The translations under genes and the position numbers were made by a program. The notes beneath the pieces are model-generated. The model saw only the letters and a list, made by a program, of their open reading frames with translations. It made no database searches and was not told where the DNA came from. 64,000 nucleotides of DNA from the NCBI GenBank assembly GCA_023374025.1, contig SIJG01000163.1, positions 80,785 through 144,784 of the forward strand, in the 5' to 3' direction. Positions within the stretch are counted from its first letter, which is position 1. Every line of letters begins with the position of its first letter. The stretch is from Heterodera schachtii (taxonomy: Eukaryota > Nematoda > Chromadorea > Rhabditida > Heteroderidae). Positions 11,330 through 22,171 of this stretch are shown here, one piece after another.

Positions 11330-12017
11330 AGCCGGGACTAGAGAAAGGCGAATCAACTTTTTCTCTTAGCGAACATTGTTTTAATAAATATCAACATTGA
11401 CGTGATATTTATTTAATATCAACATACATTGTGCCATCAACATAATATCAACGCTGTTTTTAAAATTTCGAAAATTTTTGAAATTTTAAAGCAATTTTTT
11501 TTCAAATGACTTTTGGCGGAAAATTAAAATGGGGAGAGAGATAACAGAAAAGTGAGAGGGTGTTAAATTCAGCCCCAGTTATACAAAAGCATTTTTGATG
11601 AAAAAGAATAAAGAAAAACAAATTTAAAGAGAGTATTATGGGAAGAGATTTAAGACAGAGAGAGAACAGAGAATATAGTGAGGAATCTGCGTCTATGACC
11701 AAAGGAATCAGCGAAGAAGGGAAGTGAACTCTCTTCCCATTGCACTCTCTATTGGAATTATTTTCTCTACCCTCCTTCATCAAAAATGTTTTGTATGACT
11801 GGGACTGAAATTCAGCATTCTCTAATTTTTGTGTTATCTCTCTCCATAAAATTATAAGCCACTCAAATAAATTTTAAAAAATTGTCGCAATTTAAAAATT
11901 TACGTTGATATCTGCGTTGATGGCATAATATTGTTGATTTAAATAAATATCAACATTTAAATTGATACCCCGCAAAAAGCAATAAAAAGGTTGATTTGCC
12001 ATTCTCTAGCCCGGACT
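11330..12017. mobile_element. TIR element (MITE-like), family A, copy 1
   Basis: The ends are inverted: 'agagaaaggcgaatcaac' begins at 11340 and the reverse complement of the right end (to 12007) reads 'agagaatggcaaatcaac'. Flanking 10-base words agccgggact (11330-11339) and agcccggact (12008-12017) match with one mismatch and look like a target-site duplication of 8-10 bp. The interior has further inverted text built on 'atatcaacattga' and 'gttgatattt'. No transposase frame is present. A related copy lies at 57235-58263. Confidence 0.75.
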
Positions 12018-12587
12018 TAACAGACAATTCTATAAAAAGCGCTCAAAAGCCACTTGAATTATAAAACATTGTAATTGAGAATTCCTATTCTTATTTACTG
12101 AAAATTGAAAAAATTGTAAAAAATTAGTAATTTTGGTACTTTTCGGTTTTGGTCATACACCTCAAAATATTAAAAAATGTAAACAAATTTGTGCTGAGTC
12201 CTTTGGCGCGAGGAATGTAAAAGACGGAATGTGGAACGTGAAAACGAAGTTAAAGTCATTAGTGATACAATAAAAAATCATTTAAACTATTTTTCGACTA
12301 AAAATGGAAATCCGAAATTTGAATTTTTCGACCTTTTGTTCGAATTCGGGTCAGGGATTCGGAATTGGTCGGAGTGCGTGCCGGATTCTTGACCAGCGAC
12401 CCCGAAAACCCATAGAAATATGTTTTGATGACTTTTGAAAACAAAAAAAATTTTCGAAAAAAGGGGGGACAAACTTTACTATTACTCAAGAGCCCACATT
12501 TGTTCAATTTTTTTTATCCATTTTTTTTTTGTTTTAATTATTTTTATTTTTTTAAAATAATTTTTTCCTTTTTTTTCTATTTTTTTA

Positions 12588-12764
12588 ATTTTCCATGCCC
12601 ACCTGACTCGGTACAATTCGGCATTTACCGGGTGATGAGTGCGGCACCACCGTCGCTTTGGCACCGCCTTTTGTGTTGTCCCCATTTTCTCTTGGCACGG
12701 ACGATGCCATCGCCAATTTCGTCGTCATCGTCGTTGATGCCGATGATGAACTGTAAGGGTTCAA
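12588..12764 (-). CDS. Possible orphan exon, unidentified
   Basis: A GC-rich island in AT-rich DNA is bounded on the minus strand by a good acceptor ('cccttacag' around 12750-12758) and a possible donor (CAG followed by gtgggc near 12598-12606). The frame joining both reads SSSASTTMTTKLAMASSVPR, then ENGDNTKGGAKATVVPHSSP and GKCRIVPSQ. A second frame from the same acceptor is also open to a TAA. No neighbouring exon was found, so the host gene is unknown. It may be a relic. Confidence 0.25.
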
Positions 12765-12782
12765 AAAACAAATTGATTGATT

Positions 12783-12786
<4 letters not shown>

Positions 12787-12827
<41 letters not shown>
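12787..12827. repeat. (TA)n microsatellite
   Basis: This is an uninterrupted AT dinucleotide run of about 40 bases. Confidence 0.95.
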
Positions 12828-12831
<4 letters not shown>

Positions 12832-12839
12832 GACAAAAA

Positions 12840-13660
12840 ATTGAAGAAATTTGCCGGTAACTAATTAATTAATTAAGTTTGTGGTGCCCTCTTTTTTGGT
12901 CAAATTATTTTGGACGGCAGAAAATGTCTTTTCTCATAAATTATTTTCATAAATCGCCTTCTCTGTTTCCACTATCCATTTGTAGGCAGAGAGAGAAAGG
13001 AAGAGAGGTCAGGTCACAGAGAAAGTCAATTAGGCGATGTTAATTAGGCAATATGGGTCACAGAATTGGCTTATCGCCGTTTTGAGTTTCGCAAAAACCG
13101 CCACCATTGGCGTCGTCCATTTTGACATTTTTTTTGGCAAAATATGGCATAATTTTGCTTAAAAGGGAAAAAAATTTTACATTCTTGATATTGTTTGATA
13201 GCCTAGATTTTTCTCTATTAGTCTGCAAAATTTCAAAAAACTTGGCCAACTTCTGAAAAACTTGTATGAAAAAATAAGTATTATTTCAGCATTTATAATA
13301 ATAAATTTGACAATTTTATTAGAAATTTTACAAGCTAATAAGAAAAAAAAAACTGGGCTATAAAAAAATAAATACGAAGAATGTAAAATTTTTTAAGCAA
13401 AAATAAACAAAAAATTTTGAAATTTGGCGTTTAGAGAGCCTAGCGCTTTCGAATCGTAACAAGAAGCCTTCATTTTGGGTTGAGAAAGAAAAAACATGTC
13501 CAAAAACTCGTCACTCGATATTTTGTCTTGTTCCGCCCCTCTCATCCCACTTCTTTCACCCCAAAAAATTAATAACTTTAATTTTTTTTTTAAATTATAA
13601 AAATCTTTCTTAAAAAAAATCCATGAAAAAAGTCAAAAAAGCCGTGCCCGGACATTTGGA
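12840..13660. other. No gene found
   Basis: AT-rich, with an 'agagagagaaagg' purine stretch near 12990 and no supported exons. Confidence 0.4.
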
Positions 13661-13667
13661 TATATAG

Positions 13668-14275
13668 GTAATAATCAGGGTTCCCATATGTGAGGCTTTA
13701 GCCTCATTTTGTGGTTTTTTGGTAGGTCAATGAGGCTAAATTTTAAAAATGAGGCTTTGAGGTTTTTTGTGGTTTTTTGAGAAATTTTGAGGTTTTTTGT
13801 GGTTTCTTGTTAAATTTTCCAAAAAACCACAAAATTAAGAATTTTTTAATGAAAAACTGCTAAAAATATGATCAAAATTCTCAATTTTTCCCCTGCTGGC
13901 GGCGCCTATCGGCACCGCCAGCCCTTAAAGTCCTTTATTTTCTTTTAAAATTGGCTTAAAGCATAAAATTGGTTATTTTTTGGACAAAATTTGTTAACAA
14001 ATCGCATTAAAAATTACAAAATTTTTCCCGGCGGCGCCTATCGGCGCCGCCGGCCCCCCTTTGTTCCCCAAAAGTTTTTTGGAAAAAGCATCGCAAAAAA
14101 ATCAACTGGTTTTTCATGCTTAGATTTCACAAAATGCTCAAATTGATCATGGACAAATCAGAAATATAACATTTGAACATTTCAAATGTATTTTGAATAA
14201 ATTTGTAAAAATGAGGCTTTTTTGCCTGCCAAATGAGGCTTTTGAAAATTTTGATCTGGGAACCCTGGTAATAAT
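13668..14275. mobile_element. hAT-like MITE with CAGGGTTCCC ends
   Basis: The element runs 13676-14267 (592 bp). It begins cagggttccca and ends tgggaaccctg, a perfect 11-bp terminal inverted repeat. It is flanked on both sides by the 8-base direct repeat gtaataat (13668-13675 and 14268-14275). An 8-bp duplication with CAGGG ends is the established signature of the hAT superfamily. The interior carries repeats of 'gaggctttttgg'-like text and two GC-rich palindromes near 13892-13922 and 14033-14056 ('ggcggcgcctatcggc'). There is no transposase, so it is non-autonomous. Confidence 0.88.
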
Positions 14276-14305
14276 AATAATAGAAATTTGTCATTCATTG
14301 TCATA

Positions 14306-14697
14306 ATGTGCACCAAGGGCGTAGCCAGACCCTTGGCTTCGGCGGGGGGGGGGCTGAAGTCAAAAATTCGATTTTTAGGGGTGTATTTTTCGTTTTTTGA
14401 AGTCCCGAATTATGGGGTGTATTTTACAAAATTTTTTCGCCGTTTTTCGCCAAAAAATTACTATTTTTTGCCATTTTTGTCTCCATTTTTCAAAAATATA
14501 TTAAAATGGGGTCCGGCGGTGCCGATAGGCGCCGCCGGGAAAATTTTTGAGAATTTTAATGCAATTTTGTGAAGAAAATTGCTTAAAATTTCAAAAAATT
14601 TACTGAAAATTTTTACTTTTTTGGGTTTCGGGGGGGGGGGGGGGGGTTTAGCCCCCTCAGCCCCCCCCCCCCCCCTGCCTACGCCCTTGATGTGCAC
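14306..14697. mobile_element. TIR element family B, copy 1, 8-bp target duplication
   Basis: The element spans 14314-14689 (376 bp). It begins 'caagggcgtagccag' and ends 'ctgcctacgcccttg'. The 8-base word atgtgcac flanks both sides (14306-14313 and 14690-14697). The interior has long G and C runs near each end and a GC palindrome near 14515-14540. A second copy in the opposite orientation lies at 21770-22171. The 8-bp duplication suggests a hAT-type mechanism, though the terminus differs from classic CAGGG. Confidence 0.88.
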
Positions 14698-14915
14698 TAT
14701 TCAATTGTTCTGGCATAAAACTGATTGAATCTCATTTAAACAAAAAAACTTTATCAAAAATTTTTAATTCAAAAATTATATGCAAAATTATTATTAAGTA
14801 TTGTAATATATGCAATTTTTCAAAAATTTCTTCTTCCAACATCTCTCCTCCATTTCTCATCCTGATGATCTATAAAAATTTCAAAAATGAATTTTCGGAT
14901 TTTTTTTCCAATTTT

Positions 14916-17900
14916 TTATGATAAATAAAAATTTAAATATTTTTTTCGCCTCGATTTCCTGCGAATGGCCAATGCAATTGCTTCATAAATTGTCACATAT
15001 TGTTCAGCGGTTTGCACCATCGCAATTCGTTGGGCGCGCAGCAGCGCGACGATCGCTTTGACGTCGATGATTTGCTCCTGGAAATGATCAGAAAAATGAA
15101 TGCTCTTATCACACCACAGACTGATCAGAACTTGAAATGACTCTTTAAAAAATTTTATATTTATTTTTAGCGAAAATTAATGTTCTGAATCACTTCTGAT
15201 CAATCCAGAAATGAAGGCTGATCAAATTTGATCAATATTTGATTGATTAGCTGCTATCAATCAAAAAATATTGGCAGAAAAAATTTTCTGATCAGTCCAA
15301 AATGGAGGATAATCAAGTTGATCAATGCTTTGATCGATTAGTCTGATCAATCAAAACTGATCAAAAATATCGAACAGAAAATTTTTTTTTATATCATTAA
15401 AATATTTTCCTTTTTTTGTTTACCCTATGAAGTTTGTCAAGAAGTAAATCCAATGCAATGTAAGCGCCGGTCCTTCCCGATCCTGTACTGTAAATTGTTC
15501 AAATTACTTTTAGATTTTCTAATTCAGCACAAAAAATTTTCCTGATTGATCAGCACCAAGATTTGGTAATTTTCTTTGATCTTATATTTCTGGAAAGAAA
15601 AAAATGTCAGATTTCAAGGCTCTTGAATTTGGAATTCCCGATCGCCAATCATTCTAAGAAAATTGATTATTGTTTGAAAATTGATCAGATTCTGATATCA
15701 TTTTGGGATTTTTGAAATGTCCAGTTCTCTGATCAAATCAGGTGATTCGTCAGCGGTTTGTACCTGCAATGTACAAGAAACGGTGATCGTTTTGTCGAGG
15801 ACCGAATTGTTTGGATAAAATCGAGCAATGCTTCAATTCGCGAAGGCTGTGCGGAGTCGGGCCAATTGCGAAAATGCCATTGGAACACCTTAAAAAAAAA
15901 AAAATTTTTTTTTAAAGGCAAACAAAATTCCAAAAGTTATTTAAAAATTTAAACGCTCATCGAAAACCAAAAATTTAAATATTCCATTGAAAAGCATAAG
16001 ATATTTAAAAATGAAAAATGCCATTGAAAGAGTTAAAAATGTAAAATTGAAAATGCTTTCGCCAATTTAAAAATTTTATTTCTTTTCTCAAAAAATTTGA
16101 TATTAAAAAGGTATTTGAATACAAAATTAAAATTTAAAAGAAGTATTGAAAGAAATTTTTTTACATGCCAATGGAAATATTAAAAAAAATTTAATTCAAA
16201 AAAGGCATTGTAAAACTAAAAATTCGTTTAAAAAATTTCATTTTTTAAAAATCTAAATTGCCTTTCTCCTCGGCATGCCCTTTCGCTCAATCCAAAGTTC
16301 GCGTTGAACACAAATCTCGTCGTCCGTCACGCAGTACAAATGGACAGAAAAGTCGTCCGTAATTTGTGCCGATTCGCCAGGTGCTTCGGGCCAATATTCA
16401 GTGAATTTTTGCTGAAAAGGTAATTTTTGAACTATTCCGATCAGAACTGATCAGATTATTGAAGAGCTTGACATCACTAGAACTCAAAAAGTTTTGTGAT
16501 CACTGATCATTTTTCAGAGAATTAGGGATCATTTGTATGATCAGTCTTAATTTCATTTGCCTGATCCGCTTCTTTTTTGATCATATTGCTTGATTAGGAA
16601 ATTTACTAATTTGTTTTTACTTTTTCGCTGATCACTTTTGTTCATTTTCCTAGTCAACTGTTGATAAAATTTGCTGACCACTTTTGGCCATTGTCTGATG
16701 ATTGAGCAATTTATTAATTCATTTTGATCACTTCGCTAATCAATTTTGATCATTTTGCCTAGTCATTTTTTGACCAAAACTTTTGATCATTTAGGGTCAT
16801 TGTCTGAGTCTGATCAGCATTTTAAATTATAATCTGATCAGCAGAGTCATCACCACACCTTGCCTCCCTCCAGCATCACAATGCAGTCGATGCCCTCCTG
16901 CCAAATCATCTCCCAAAAGTCGCGCACCGTGCCAACCCGTCGCCCATCCGCCGACTCAGTCTCAGTGATCGGCCCTTGGGCGGCGATGCAATGGATTGGC
17001 CCGTTTTCTTTGGACTTAAAAATTTGAAAAATTTAAATTTTCGAATGGATTTATTTTTAAATTTTACTCGTATTAAACTGGCGTTGATGTAATCACTTTT
17101 CGCATCCGTCCCGCCATAAGCACTGGCCCAGCGAAGCCTTACACGATTAAACTCAACTTAATAGACAAAAATAAATTTTAGTAAGTTAATTTATTAATTG
17201 TTTTCATTTAACTTAATAATTAATTTAATACATAAAATAATTTTTAAATTAACTGATTTGTATTAAATAAAATTTATTAAATGTTATTCAAAAAACTTAA
17301 AATTTTATATATTTAAATGTTATTTTTGATAATAATTTAAAATTGTCAATCTCTGACTTTGAAATATTAATGAAATTAATTTAAAATTCTTTAAATGGAG
17401 CAAACTCAGTTCTAAAAAATTCTTTAAAGCTCGTAAAAAAGTTTTCCGATATACAATAAAAATCCTTAAAAACTGAAAAAAATTTTCACATGGTAAAATG
17501 TCGTAGAAGCGATTTTTGCGAATGTTTTCCGGCAGTTCAGCCTCAGTTGTCCGCGGTCGAATTGTCTGCAGAAAAGGCTGATTGAGCGCCTAAAATTGTA
17601 ATTAAAATTAATAAAAAAAGGAATTATTTAATGCCTCAAATTCGCCATAAATTTGTTCGTTGGCACTTTCAGTTACTTTTGCCATTTTTGTGACAAATCG
17701 TTTTGTGCTCGTCGGCGATGGATTGACTCTAAATGATGGTCATTAATAATTAATTATCCTAATCCATAACAAAATCACTTGAAATAATAAATTATTCATT
17801 TCAGAAAAATAGGTTTAAATTTAATATTTTTAAAATATACATACAATATAATTCATTTATTTAATTTAAAAAAAGATTATTTAATAAAATATTTAAATTT

Positions 17901-19736
17901 TTTAATAGATTAGCAATTCTCTAATTAAACAAATTCGTTTAATTCATTTAATTTTTATTCACACGCCTTGGCATTGTGTTGCTTTGTCTTCCGTTCAAAA
18001 CATGGCCATTGGCATGGCCAACCGCAGCAGCAGAAGCAGTCAATTGTTTTTGATGTGCTAATTGTTTTTGGCTCCCAATTTCATCGTCATTAATTAAAAT
18101 GGTGAATGGCCTAAGGCATTTTGAAAATTATTTTCAAATAAATAAATATTTTAAAAATAATTTAGCATTTTTATGACCTGTCTTTAAGGCTCCATTTTTG
18201 TGGTTGTTGTCCATTCTTTTGAAAACCATTTTCAGGAAATATTCCACTGTTTTTGCGCAATTGTTGCACCTTAATTGGAATTCCCAATTAATTAACTAAA
18301 CAAATAGTAATATAAATATAAATAATATTGTATCATTGGGTTTAATTATATTCAAATTAATTTAAACATATAAATTAAAATTTAAATATTAAAAAATAAA
18401 TCATAAAGGAAAATTAAAAAAAAACAACAACAGCGAACTTAAAACATTTAATTAAATAATTATTTTAAAACTTATAAAATAAAAAGGAAATAAAAAAAGA
18501 TGAAAAATAAGGATAAAAATATTTTAAAACATAAATAAATAAATAAAATTATAAATTTTTAATGATTAAGCATTGAAGTGCCTTCTGCTGTCCTTCTTGG
18601 CCATTCAAAATGACCACATTACTAAACGGGGGCGTGCCAATGTCCAAATAATCTCCGCCTCCATTCATTGGCGGAAGGGGCGAATCATTGGCAAACTTTT
18701 AAACAATAATTATTAATTTAAAATATTTATTATTTAATTTTAATTATCATTAATTAATTAGTTTGGCACCTTATTCCCATGCTTTTCATCCCCTGCAACG
18801 GCATTGGTGCCACCGTTTTTTGTGCCGGCGTCCATTGCGCAGAACAATTGCTTCACTTTGACACTCGGGTCGGGCAGCCCACTGAATGCTTCTTCCACAG
18901 TGATTTTTGGCTAAAGAATTGGCATTTTTAATTGAATGAAATTTAATTGCAATTTTTTTTTATCAGTTTTCAAAAAAAGTAGGCGACGATTTTAGAGAGA
19001 GAGAAAGAGAGCGAAATTAAAAAAAATATCTAATTCATGACCAGGCTTAAGGAAGAGGGAACAAAATTTCTGAAATTTATGCAAAAAGATAGGCCAAATG
19101 TTTTTTTTTCTACAAAATCCTTCAAATATTTGATTGCAAAATGTCATAAAAAATTGCTTTGAAATTTTTTTTTGAAAATCTTACAAAAATTTGTATGATC
19201 TTCCAAGAGTTTTTATATTTTTAAAAGATAAAGAATTTTTGACAAATTTACAAAAAATTTATGAAATTCGGTTTTTTTGAATAAGTGTTGTCATTAATCC
19301 CCTGGAATCTAGGCTCTTCGTTTAGCTGATCAACATGAGATTGATGGAAGGTTGGCACTTTGCCATTGTGTCTCCAATCACTAATATGCCAACTGTGATG
19401 ACTGATCAGCAGTCTAAATTTCCCCGGGGCGGCGCCATTTTCTCCGCTCACAATTTTCTGCAGTCGCGCGGGCCGTACACGCCGCTGCTGCTTCTTGCGC
19501 CGTCGCCAACAACAGACCAGGCACAGGGCGAGCACGGCGAGCAGTGCGGCGACCACAGCGAGTCCGATCAGCAGAAAGCGCAGTGTCAAATCTGGAAGCG
19601 ATTTCTGCGCATGATTGGTGTTGTGGTGGTGGTTGTGGTGGGGGGCGAACAGCGCAAATTGGGGATGGCACTCGCCGCGCGGCAGTGCCAAAGTCATAAA
19701 ATGTTTCAAAACAACAGTACTGTGTGCTGGGCGGAA
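14916..19736 (-). CDS. Receptor-type protein tyrosine phosphatase (5' end incomplete)
   Basis: The gene is predicted to remove phosphate from tyrosine on membrane-proximal substrates. The exons run, in coding order: 19359-~19736 (transmembrane), 18770-18910, 18582-18695, 18178-18269, 17965-18110, 17635-17726, 17490-17589, 17068-17156, 16859-17014, 16262-16411, 15764-15888, 15424-15487 and 14916-15077. From 18910 on they join in phase to 477 codons. The first exon has a hydrophobic helix (LLIGLAVVAALLAVLALCLV) then a basic stop-transfer WRRRKKQQRR. The phosphatase motifs are KNRFYDILPFEFNRVRL, SDYINAS, IAAQGPI, RDFWEMIWQEG, EYWP, WPD, HCSTGSGRTG (codons split at 15764/15487) and MVQTAEQY. The WPD aspartate, the cysteine and the arginine are all present, so it should be active; the usual Ala after HCS is Thr. 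Three donors are GC (at 16260, 17633 and 18580). The ectodomain exons and the donor of the membrane exon are not resolved. Confidence 0.85.
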
Positions 19737-21769
19737 ATCAAAAAATCTCGTACAAAAAACTATACTGTAATAATGCCAACCCCCGCTACCGTATAGCAGT
19801 GAGTCCAACTCGGCGCGGGAGCTCGGCGCTGAGTTGAACCTAACTTCCTGTCTGATCAAATTCAGGGGCGATCGACCCCCAGGGGTTCGGTTTGGACAGG
19901 GCACCGCCCCCCGGGTGACGACCCCTCTTTTTGTTTTTCTCTTCTAGTAGCCACAATTTTTCTTTTTCTGCTCTAGGTGCCACAAGGAATTTTGAAAATT
20001 TTTTTGGTGTATCCGTTAAAGAAAATTTTCAAAAACCCATTTTCCCACAACAATAATGAATGGATCTAAATTTTTTCAACAAAAAAAAAACATTTTTTTT
20101 CTAAAAATTTTGGAGGGAGCGAGGCCCCCTTGGAGCGTCCGCAAAAAACCAATAATTTTCTATAAAATCACACCTATTTTTACCTCAAAAATTTTTATGT
20201 GTGAGCGAGCCCCCCTTGGGGGACCATCCCTGATCAATTTACGAGCCATGATTTGTTTATCCATCCCAAAAATGTCTAATGGTGGAAGGGCGTGGGAGGG
20301 GGGGGGGGGCTTTTAGGCTTTTAATTGTATGTAAATTAATTAAAAATTGCACTCGGAATTGGTGGCGCACAAAACACTGATGCCAAAACAATTTGAAAAA
20401 TGCAATTTGTGTGGCGTTGTGTCTTCTTCTTCCGTTAATTAACCCAGTAACCTTCAACTGCTCACCGGCGATGGCGCAATTGTGAAAAGAATTTGTGCAG
20501 AGCAGCGCACTTTTAAATTATGTTTAATCTGCCCTAATGATCGGTCGCCAAAAGTGGGAAAAAAAGGGGGCGATAAAACGTAGAAAAAAATTAATTAAAA
20601 ATTAATTAAATAAATTTTTTGGACAGAAATAAGACGAATTAAGAGCCGAGAGTATGTAAAATTAAAATTCAACAAAAAAACTGGTCTTAAAATTTCAAAA
20701 TTAAGTTTGTCGCCAAGGCGGGGGGGGGGATGGACGCAAAAATGTAGAAATTAAAAATTTTAATTCGAGGCAGGGGGTAAAGCTAAGAAATTAAAAATTT
20801 TTAAAAATTATGCGCCTAAACACCGCCAATTTAAAATGTTTTCTTCAGTAGTCTGTGTGTTTAAGAGCTTATAAAGGTCGGCGCTTAAACAATTTAATTT
20901 TTTATATTTATAATAGACCTTAAAAAAATTAATAACCAAAATTTTGTTCGGCACCACTAAAATTTTAAAATTTTAGTCTTTAAAAATTAATTCTAAAATT
21001 CTCAAGCACCTCTAATTTTAGTGCCCCCTAAACAATTAAGGTTTTTAATACATTAATTATCAGGATACAAATCACTCGTAAATCGTACAAAATATTGTTA
21101 ATTCCTTACCATCAATTTTGAACCAAAGGAATTGCTGTTGTTGTGACATTTTCTGTGGTCGATATGTTTGTTGTTTGTCGTTGATCAATTATTTTTCAAA
21201 TTTAAAATATTTAAATTTAATAAAAATAATTTAAATACGAAAATTACGAAATAATTTTTATTGGCGGGATTTGATTTCAAAATTTTGATCAGATCGGTTG
21301 TGAGTAAGCGACGGAAATGTTTTTAATTATTTTGAGGTGATTGATGGAATAATGGAAGCGCCCAATTCAATAAAACTGCTGATGTGTTATGTATGTGTTG
21401 ATACTTTTTCCAATTTTCCCACCCCCCCCCCCCATTTTTTGTAATAATTTTTTTTCATATTGTTTTTGGGAAGAAGCGGAATAGGCTTAAAATAATTTAT
21501 TACAAAATTATGAAAAGGAAAGACTAAAAAAAAAATATGAAAATTTCAGAGGAAAATGCCATTAAAATTAAAATAAAAATGCCTTAATTTTTTGGAAGAA
21601 ATAAAAATAAAACAAATTTCAAATTGTCGAACATATGTAATACAATATTCCTATAGACTTGCTTTTAAAATACAGCAGAATAGACTAAATCTTAAAAATT
21701 TTTCGAACAAAAATTTCGAACTTGGAAAAAAATTTACAAAAAATTCTCAGGCTCAGGTAGAATAAGGAA
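19737..21769. other. Upstream of phosphatase gene: no exon confidently placed
   Basis: The phosphatase ectodomain and signal peptide should lie at higher coordinates, but nothing here has clear homology. A short minus frame MSQQQQFLWFKID (about 21105-21148) ends in a good gtaagg donor and could be a first exon. A frame at 20360-20460 is less convincing. Poly-G/C runs occur at 20300, 20720 and 21423. Confidence 0.35.
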
Positions 21770-22171
21770 CAAGGGCGTAGGCAGGGGGGGGGCTGAGGGG
21801 GCTAAAGCCCCCCCCCCCCCCCCGAAACCCAAAAAAGTAAAAATTTTCAGTAAATTTTTTGAAATTTTAAGCAATTTTCTTCACAAAATTGCATTAAAAT
21901 TCTCAAAAATTTTCCCGGCGGCGCCTATCGGCACCGCGGGACCCCCATTTTAATATATTTTTGAAAAATGGAGGCCAAAATGGCAAAAAATATTAATTTG
22001 GCGAAAAACGGCGAAAAATTTTGTAAAATACACCCCATAATTCGGGATTTCAAAAAACCAAAAATAACCCCTAAAAATCGACTTAAAAAAGAAAAATACA
22101 CCCCCTAAAAATCGAATTTTTGACTTCAGCCCCCCCCCCCCCCCCAAAGCCAAGGGTCTGGCTACGCCTTT
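21770..22171. mobile_element. TIR element family B, copy 2 (opposite orientation)
   Basis: It starts 'caagggcgtaggcag' and ends 'ctggctacgccttt'. Its body is the reverse complement of the copy at 14314-14689, including the C/G runs and the GC palindrome near 21915-21940. The flanks ataaggaa and attaagga are similar but not identical, so the target duplication is only suggestive. Confidence 0.8.

Noticed and set aside
12287..12507. Minus frames with SLVKNPARTPTNSESLTRIR-like text
   Set aside because: No splice partner and different frames equally open; likely decayed repeat.
19335..19796. Plus-strand frame with a His/Val-rich run
   Set aside because: Antisense of the phosphatase transmembrane exon.
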